A DNA stretch of 64,000 bases from Thermoplasmata archaeon (lineage in GTDB: Archaea > Thermoplasmatota > Thermoplasmata > Lutacidiplasmatales > UBA184): contig DAHUYN010000006.1 in assembly GCA_027315165.1 (NCBI GenBank), forward strand, positions 60,708 to 124,707, given 5' to 3'. A model generated the notes under the pieces. The model worked only from the letters and a program-made list of their open reading frames with translations. It had not been told where the DNA came from and searched no databases. The first letter of the stretch is position 1. Every line of letters starts with the position of its first letter. A program made the translations under genes and the position numbers. Shown one piece after another: positions 60,192-64,000 of this stretch.

Positions 60192-61010
60192 ATGGGCGAG
60201 CCGAGAGACCTCGCGATCGTCAAGCTCGGCGGCAGCGTCCTCACCAGGAAGGGCGAGGCCGAACGGCTCCGACCCAAGGTGCTTGTGCGGCTCGCGGAGG
60301 AGGTCGCGGCCGCGCCGGGGCCGGTCGTCCTCCTCCACGGGGCCGGATCGTTCGGGCACCCGGGGGCGGTCCGGTTCGGGCTCGCCCGGCCGCCGGAGCC
60401 GTCGACGACGTCCGCGCACCGCACTCGAGGGGCGGCGGTCGTCTCGGCGGAGGTCCGGCGTCTGCACCTCGCGGTCCTTCGAGCGCTCGTGGCTGCGAAA
60501 GGCCGCCCCTGGTCGCTCCCTCCGTCTGCCCTCGCCGTCAACGACGCGGGCCGGCTCGACCGCCTCGACACCGCCCCGTTCGCGTCGGCCCTGTCGGCCG
60601 GTATGCTGCCGGTCGCCTTCGGCGACGTCGTCCCCGATACCGCCTGGGGGCACTCGATCCTCTCCGCCGACACGATCGCTCTCGCGCTCACGCGGGCGCT
60701 CCGCCCCCGGCGGGTGCTCTTCGTCAGCGACGTGCCCGGCATCCTCGAGCGAGTCCCCTCGGGCCGACCCCGCATCGTCCCGGAAGTGACCGAGGCGCTC
60801 GTCGAGAGCCTCTCGGAGCGGACCGCCGGACCCGATGTCACCGGCGGGATCCGCGGGAAGGCCGCCGCGATGCGGGCGATCGCCGGGCTCGGCGCCGACG
60901 CAGCCCTTATTAGCGGACTCTCTCGTGGGACGCTCGCGCGTGCCCTCGAGGGCCGACCCGTCCCGGGCACGTGGTGCCGAGCGCAGGCGATCTTGGTGGA
61001 ACGAACGTGA
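60192..61010 (+). CDS. ipk: Isopentenyl phosphate kinase
   Basis: 272 residues of the amino-acid-kinase fold. It phosphorylates isopentenyl phosphate to isopentenyl diphosphate in the alternative (archaeal) mevalonate pathway. Landmarks: KLGGSVLT at the start, HGAGSFGH (49-56, the last His matching the catalytic His of known IPKs), FGDVVPD, GHSILSADTIALALT, LFVSDVPGI and DVTGGIRGK near the end. Its stop overlaps the GTG of the isomerase gene (GTGA). The upstream enzymes of the branch are not in the window apart from the thiolase/HMGCS-like pair 58 kb away. Confidence 0.94.
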   Translation: MGEPRDLAIVKLGGSVLTRKGEAERLRPKVLVRLAEEVAAAPGPVVLLHGAGSFGHPGAVRFGLARPPEPSTTSAHRTRGAAVVSAEVRRLHLAVLRALVAAKGRPWSLPPSALAVNDAGRLDRLDTAPFASALSAGMLPVAFGDVVPDTAWGHSILSADTIALALTRALRPRRVLFVSDVPGILERVPSGRPRIVPEVTEALVESLSERTAGPDVTGGIRGKAAAMRAIAGLGADAALISGLSRGTLARALEGRPVPGTWCRAQAILVERT

Positions 61011-62080
61011 CCGACCCGTCCGGAGTGGACCTGAGCCACCGGAAGGCCGAGCACGTCAAGGTCGTTCTCGACGGGGATGTCGAGGGCCGCTACCGGTACT
61101 GGGACGACATCCGGCTCATCCACAACGCGCTGCCCGAGATCGACTTCGGGGACATCGACAGCTCCGTCGAGCTCCTCGGCCGACGGCTCGCGGCCCCGCT
61201 CGTCATCACGGGGATGACCGGCGGCTTCCCGGACGCGGCGAAGATCAACGACAACCTCGCCCGGGCCGCCGCCGAGGTCGGCGTCGCGATGGGCGTCGGG
61301 AGCGAGCGGGCGGCGATCCTCAAGGGCCAGTTCCCCGAGAGCTACGCGGTCGTCGCGCGCCACGACGTCCCGCTCAAGTTCGCGAACCTCGGCGCCCCGC
61401 AGATCATTCCGCAGGGGCCCGGCGACCGGGTCGTCGGGCTCGAGGAGGCGCGGGCCGCGATGGAGCTGATCCACGCGCACGTGCTCGCGGTCCATCTCAA
61501 CTTCCTCCAGGAGATGGTGCAGCCCGAGGGGGACCGTCGCGCGCGCGGCGCGCTCGACGAGATCGGCCGGCTCACGCGAGAGCTCCCGGTCCTCGTCAAG
61601 GAGACCGGGGCCGGCATCTCCCGCCAGGTCGGGGAGCGCCTTCGGGACCGCGGCGTCAAGGCGATCGACGTGAGCGGGACCGGCGGCACGTCGTTCGCGG
61701 CCGTCGAGCACCACCGCGCGAAGGCGCAGGGCGCCGTGCGGGAGGCCCGCGTGGGCAAGGTGTTCTGGGACTGGGGGATCCCCGCGCCGGTCTCGGTCAA
61801 GGAGCTCGTCCCGGTCGGACTTCCGCTCGTCGCCAGCGGGGGGGTCCGCAGCGGCCTCGACATCGCGCGGGCGGTCGCGCTCGGCGCGAGCGCGGCAGGG
61901 ATCGCGGGCGGGGTCCTCAAGGCCGCCGCGACGAGCTACGAGGCGACGAAGGCGGAGCTCGCGCAGCTCGTCTACGAGCTCAAGGTGGCGATGTTCCTCA
62001 CGGGCAGCAAGAGCGTCGCGGAGCTCCGCCGGGTCCCGCACGTGATCGTCGGCGAGACACGCGAGTGGCTCCTGCGCTGA
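61007..62080 (+). CDS. fni: Type 2 isopentenyl-diphosphate delta-isomerase
   Basis: 357 residues. This FMN- and NADPH-dependent enzyme interconverts IPP and DMAPP. The TIM-barrel landmarks of the family are present: HRKAEHV, PLVITGMTGG, GVGSERAAI, FANLGAPQI, HLNFLQEMVQPEGDR, KETGAGIS, SGTGGTSFAAVE and ASGGVRSGLDIARAVALGAS. The start is the GTG at 61007 overlapping the IPK stop; the in-frame ATG at 60971 lies inside IPK. Direct product-substrate order with IPK supports an isoprenoid operon. Confidence 0.95.
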   Translation: MTDPSGVDLSHRKAEHVKVVLDGDVEGRYRYWDDIRLIHNALPEIDFGDIDSSVELLGRRLAAPLVITGMTGGFPDAAKINDNLARAAAEVGVAMGVGSERAAILKGQFPESYAVVARHDVPLKFANLGAPQIIPQGPGDRVVGLEEARAAMELIHAHVLAVHLNFLQEMVQPEGDRRARGALDEIGRLTRELPVLVKETGAGISRQVGERLRDRGVKAIDVSGTGGTSFAAVEHHRAKAQGAVREARVGKVFWDWGIPAPVSVKELVPVGLPLVASGGVRSGLDIARAVALGASAAGIAGGVLKAAATSYEATKAELAQLVYELKVAMFLTGSKSVAELRRVPHVIVGETREWLLR

Positions 62081-63615
62081 GACCGACCCGGGCGACGGAC
62101 CTCCCTCTCGACCCGACGGAGGTGCACCGGGAGAAGGTCGCCTGGAGTCGGGCCCATCCCGGCGCCCCGATCCCCTCGAACGTCGCCTGGGTCGCGCAAC
62201 GACCCGCCGGGGAGCGGTCGCGCTACGGCGCCGTCCGCCGCAAGCCGACCCGGACGCTCTCCGGCGTCGCGGTCGTCGCGGTGATGACGGCACCGGCGGT
62301 GTGTCCGCACGGCCGCTGCACCTACTGTCCGGGGGGCGTCGAGATGAACGCGCCCCAGAGCTACACGGGCGAGGAGCCCTCGGCGCTCCGCGGCGCTCAG
62401 TTCGGCTACGACGCCCGCGCCATCACGGCGCACCGGCTCGAGGCGCTCGAGACGATCGGGCACCCGACCTCGAAGGTCGAGGTAATCGTGATGGGGGGGA
62501 CGTTCCCGTCCCGGCCGCCCGCCTACCAGCGCGCCGTCCTCAAGGGGATCTTCGACGGGCTCAACGGCGAGGTCTCGCTCGGCCTCGCGGAGGCGCAGCG
62601 CACCAACGAGAGCGCGCGCCGTCGCTGCGTGAGCCTCACCGTCGAGACCCGACCGGACTGGTGCGACGGTCGGGTCCTGCCGGCGTTGCTCGACGGAGGC
62701 GTGACGCGCGTCGAGATCGGGGTGGAGTGCCTCGACGAGGAGGTCCTCGATCGCGTCGGCCGCGCCCACGGGGTCGAGGACGTCGCTCGCGCGACCCGCG
62801 AGGCCCGCGACCGGGGGCTCAAGCTCTGCTACCACCTCATGCTGGGGCTGCCCGGCATGGACCCTCAACGGGACCTTCGGGACCTCACCCGCATCTGGGA
62901 CGACCCGGCGTTCCGGCCGGACATGGTGAAGCTCTACCCGACGCTCGTTCTCCCCGGAACCGAGCTCTACGAGGCGTGGCATCAGGGACGGTACGAGCCG
63001 TACGACGCCGACACCGCGGCCGAGCTCCTGGCGGAGATCAAGGCGCGCCTGCCGCCGTGGGTGCGAGTCCAGCGGATCCAGCGCGACATACCGGCCCGGC
63101 TCATCGCGGCGGGGGTACGAGAGAGCAACCTCCGCCAGCACGCGCAGCGGCTCCTCGCCGACTCCGGCCGTCGCTGTCGCTGCCTCCGCTGCCGCGAGGT
63201 CGGCCGGTCGGCGACGCCGGCCGCCTCCGACCTCGAGCTCCAAGAGCTCCGCTACGAGGCGGCGGGGGGCCAAGAGCGGTTCTACTCGTTCGAGGACCCC
63301 GCGACCGACACGGTCGCCGCGTTCCTTCGCCTCCGCATCCCCTCCGACGCGACGGAGGGCGGGCTCGACGCGCCCGTCATCCGGGAGCTGAAGGTCCTCG
63401 GCGCCGAGGTCCCGGTCGGCGGCGCGGCCGTCGGCGCGGCCGCCTACCAGCATCGCGGGCTCGGTCGCGCGCTGCTCGACCGGGCGGAGGCCGAGGTCGC
63501 CGCGCTCGGTCACGCCAAGCTCTTCGTGACGAGCGCCGTCGGGACCCGGAGCTACTACCGCCGCCGTGGCTACGACGAGGCGGGTCCTCACCTCGTGAAA
63601 CCGCTTTTCGCCTAG
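62065..63615 (+). CDS. elp3: Archaeal Elp3, tRNA U34 modification radical SAM/acetyltransferase
   Basis: About 516 residues. Elp3 makes carboxymethyl-uridine at the tRNA wobble position from acetyl-CoA by a radical mechanism. The 4Fe-4S cysteines are C80, C85 and C88 in VCPHGRCTYCPGG. Further blocks are VMGGTFPSRP, TRPDWC and CYHLMLGLPGMD. The zinc-binding CRCLRCREVG and a C-terminal GNAT domain (GLGRALLDRAEAEV, YYRRRGYDEAGPHLVKPL) complete the enzyme. There is no ATG. I chose GTG at 62065, overlapping the isomerase stop by 16 bases, because it keeps the N-terminal RPTRATDLPLDPTEVHREK region; GTG at 62119 is the alternative. Confidence 0.93.
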   Translation: MAPALRPTRATDLPLDPTEVHREKVAWSRAHPGAPIPSNVAWVAQRPAGERSRYGAVRRKPTRTLSGVAVVAVMTAPAVCPHGRCTYCPGGVEMNAPQSYTGEEPSALRGAQFGYDARAITAHRLEALETIGHPTSKVEVIVMGGTFPSRPPAYQRAVLKGIFDGLNGEVSLGLAEAQRTNESARRRCVSLTVETRPDWCDGRVLPALLDGGVTRVEIGVECLDEEVLDRVGRAHGVEDVARATREARDRGLKLCYHLMLGLPGMDPQRDLRDLTRIWDDPAFRPDMVKLYPTLVLPGTELYEAWHQGRYEPYDADTAAELLAEIKARLPPWVRVQRIQRDIPARLIAAGVRESNLRQHAQRLLADSGRRCRCLRCREVGRSATPAASDLELQELRYEAAGGQERFYSFEDPATDTVAAFLRLRIPSDATEGGLDAPVIRELKVLGAEVPVGGAAVGAAAYQHRGLGRALLDRAEAEVAALGHAKLFVTSAVGTRSYYRRRGYDEAGPHLVKPLFA

Positions 63616-63637
63616 CGCAACCGCCGCGGCCGGGCAA

Positions 63638-63646
63638 GCCTTATCC
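63638..63646 (+). promoter_or_regulatory. TATA-like box before S-adenosylmethionine synthetase
   Basis: gccttatcc lies 39 nt before the ATG at 63681 in a 65-base gap after elp3. It suggests a separate promoter with a leader of roughly 12-15 nt. Confidence 0.35.
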
Positions 63647-63680
63647 ACGCTCCCGGCTCGGCCGACCCCGAGTGACGGAC

Positions 63681-64000
63681 ATGGCCCGGAACATCGAGGT
63701 CGAGCCCCTCCGAACGATCCACATCGAGGAACAGGGTATCGAGCTCGTCGAGCGCAAGGGGCTCGGCCACCCCGACTCGATCGCGGACGGCGTCTCGGAG
63801 AGCGTGAGCCGGGCCCTCTGCCGCCTCTACCTCGACGAGTTCGGCCGCATCCTCCACCACAACACCGACGAGACCCAGGTCGTCGGGGGCGCCTCCGAGC
63901 CCAAGTTCGGCGGCGGGAAAATGACGCAGCCGATCTACGTCCTGCTCGTCGGCCGCGCGACGACCGAGGTCAACGGCGAGAAGCTCCCGATCCGCTCCGT
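63681..64000 (+). CDS. mat: Archaeal S-adenosylmethionine synthetase, 5' part
   Basis: The first 106 codons of the archaeal methionine adenosyltransferase, which differs strongly from the bacterial MetK. Diagnostic segments: MARNIEVEPL at the start, ELVERKGLGHPDSIADGVSE, the LHHNTDETQVVGG strand and PKFGGGKMTQPIYVLLVGRA. The ATG gives the family N-terminus. The gene runs off the window at 64000. It supplies AdoMet, used among others by the DphB and Elp3 encoded here, though that is general metabolism rather than a dedicated link. Confidence 0.95.
   Translation, partial: MARNIEVEPLRTIHIEEQGIELVERKGLGHPDSIADGVSESVSRALCRLYLDEFGRILHHNTDETQVVGGASEPKFGGGKMTQPIYVLLVGRATTEVNGEKLPIRS

Noticed and set aside
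1..64000. tRNA genes, CRISPR arrays, insertion sequences
   Set aside because: No T-loop-like sequences, regularly spaced DNA repeats or transposase-like proteins were seen on either strand. The repeats present are protein-domain repeats.

Overview
The window is a very GC-rich stretch of archaeal chromosome, most probably from a member of the Thermoplasmata (Thermoplasmatota). Evidence for Archaea: Orc1/Cdc6, diphthine synthase DphB, isopentenyl phosphate kinase with a type 2 IPP isomerase, an archaeal Elp3, an archaeal-type S-adenosylmethionine synthetase, a two-subunit-type GMP synthase amidotransferase, a Hef-like helicase and a methanogen-type (type 2) SerRS. Promoters are AT-rich TATA-like boxes 24-37 nt before the start codon, and many genes look leaderless. 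The Thermoplasmata placement is an inference from this gene mix and from the style of the giant surface proteins. No search was run.

Layout. (1) 1-6162: a thiolase with a degenerate HMG-CoA synthase-like partner (cut by the window edge) points left. Divergent from it runs ubiX, two small membrane proteins, the GMP synthase glutaminase subunit, an unrecognised Cys-containing protein and a lone receiver domain. (2) 6159-12422, minus strand: a complete kdpFABC potassium pump operon, including a 37-residue KdpF, followed by a tandem UspA protein and dphB. (3) 12503-19060: Hef-like helicase and type 2 SerRS (minus), aldehyde dehydrogenase and a small coiled-coil protein (plus), then Orc1/Cdc6 (minus). 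(4) 19179-59805: a 40-kb island of very large surface proteins (650-1990 residues). Most have an N-terminal signal or anchor, a long extracellular part (Asp-box beta-propellers, PKD/FN3, PEGA or CarboxypepD-like beta-sandwiches, InlB-like repeats) and a C-terminal membrane anchor with a short cytoplasmic tail. In its middle, in the same direction and tightly packed with these genes, lies a 1197-residue membrane-embedded tandem AAA+ ATPase related to Cdc48/VAT. Two non-surface genes (49044-50724) interrupt the island. (5) 59954-64000, plus strand: a small membrane protein, isopentenyl phosphate kinase, IPP isomerase, Elp3 and the start of S-adenosylmethionine synthetase.

How the genes may work together. 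The thiolase/HMGCS-like pair and IPK/IDI2 are the two ends of an archaeal (alternative) mevalonate route to isoprenoid lipids. The Kdp pump has no KdpD/KdpE beside it, but its operon carries a tandem Usp protein. The most interesting assembly is the minus-strand run from about 40574 down to 21817: two paralogous surface proteins with matching basic tails, then the membrane AAA+ ATPase, a small two-helix membrane protein, and three more giant surface proteins. It suggests a dedicated machine acting on C-terminally anchored surface proteins (extraction, quality control or export). That role is inferred, not shown.

No gap between genes exceeds 300 bases. The larger ones (40575-40726, 48827-49043, 50725-50893, 59806-59953) hold promoters or hairpins and are annotated. 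I saw no tRNA, rRNA, CRISPR array, insertion sequence or transposase. Start codons are often uncertain, and alternatives are given.
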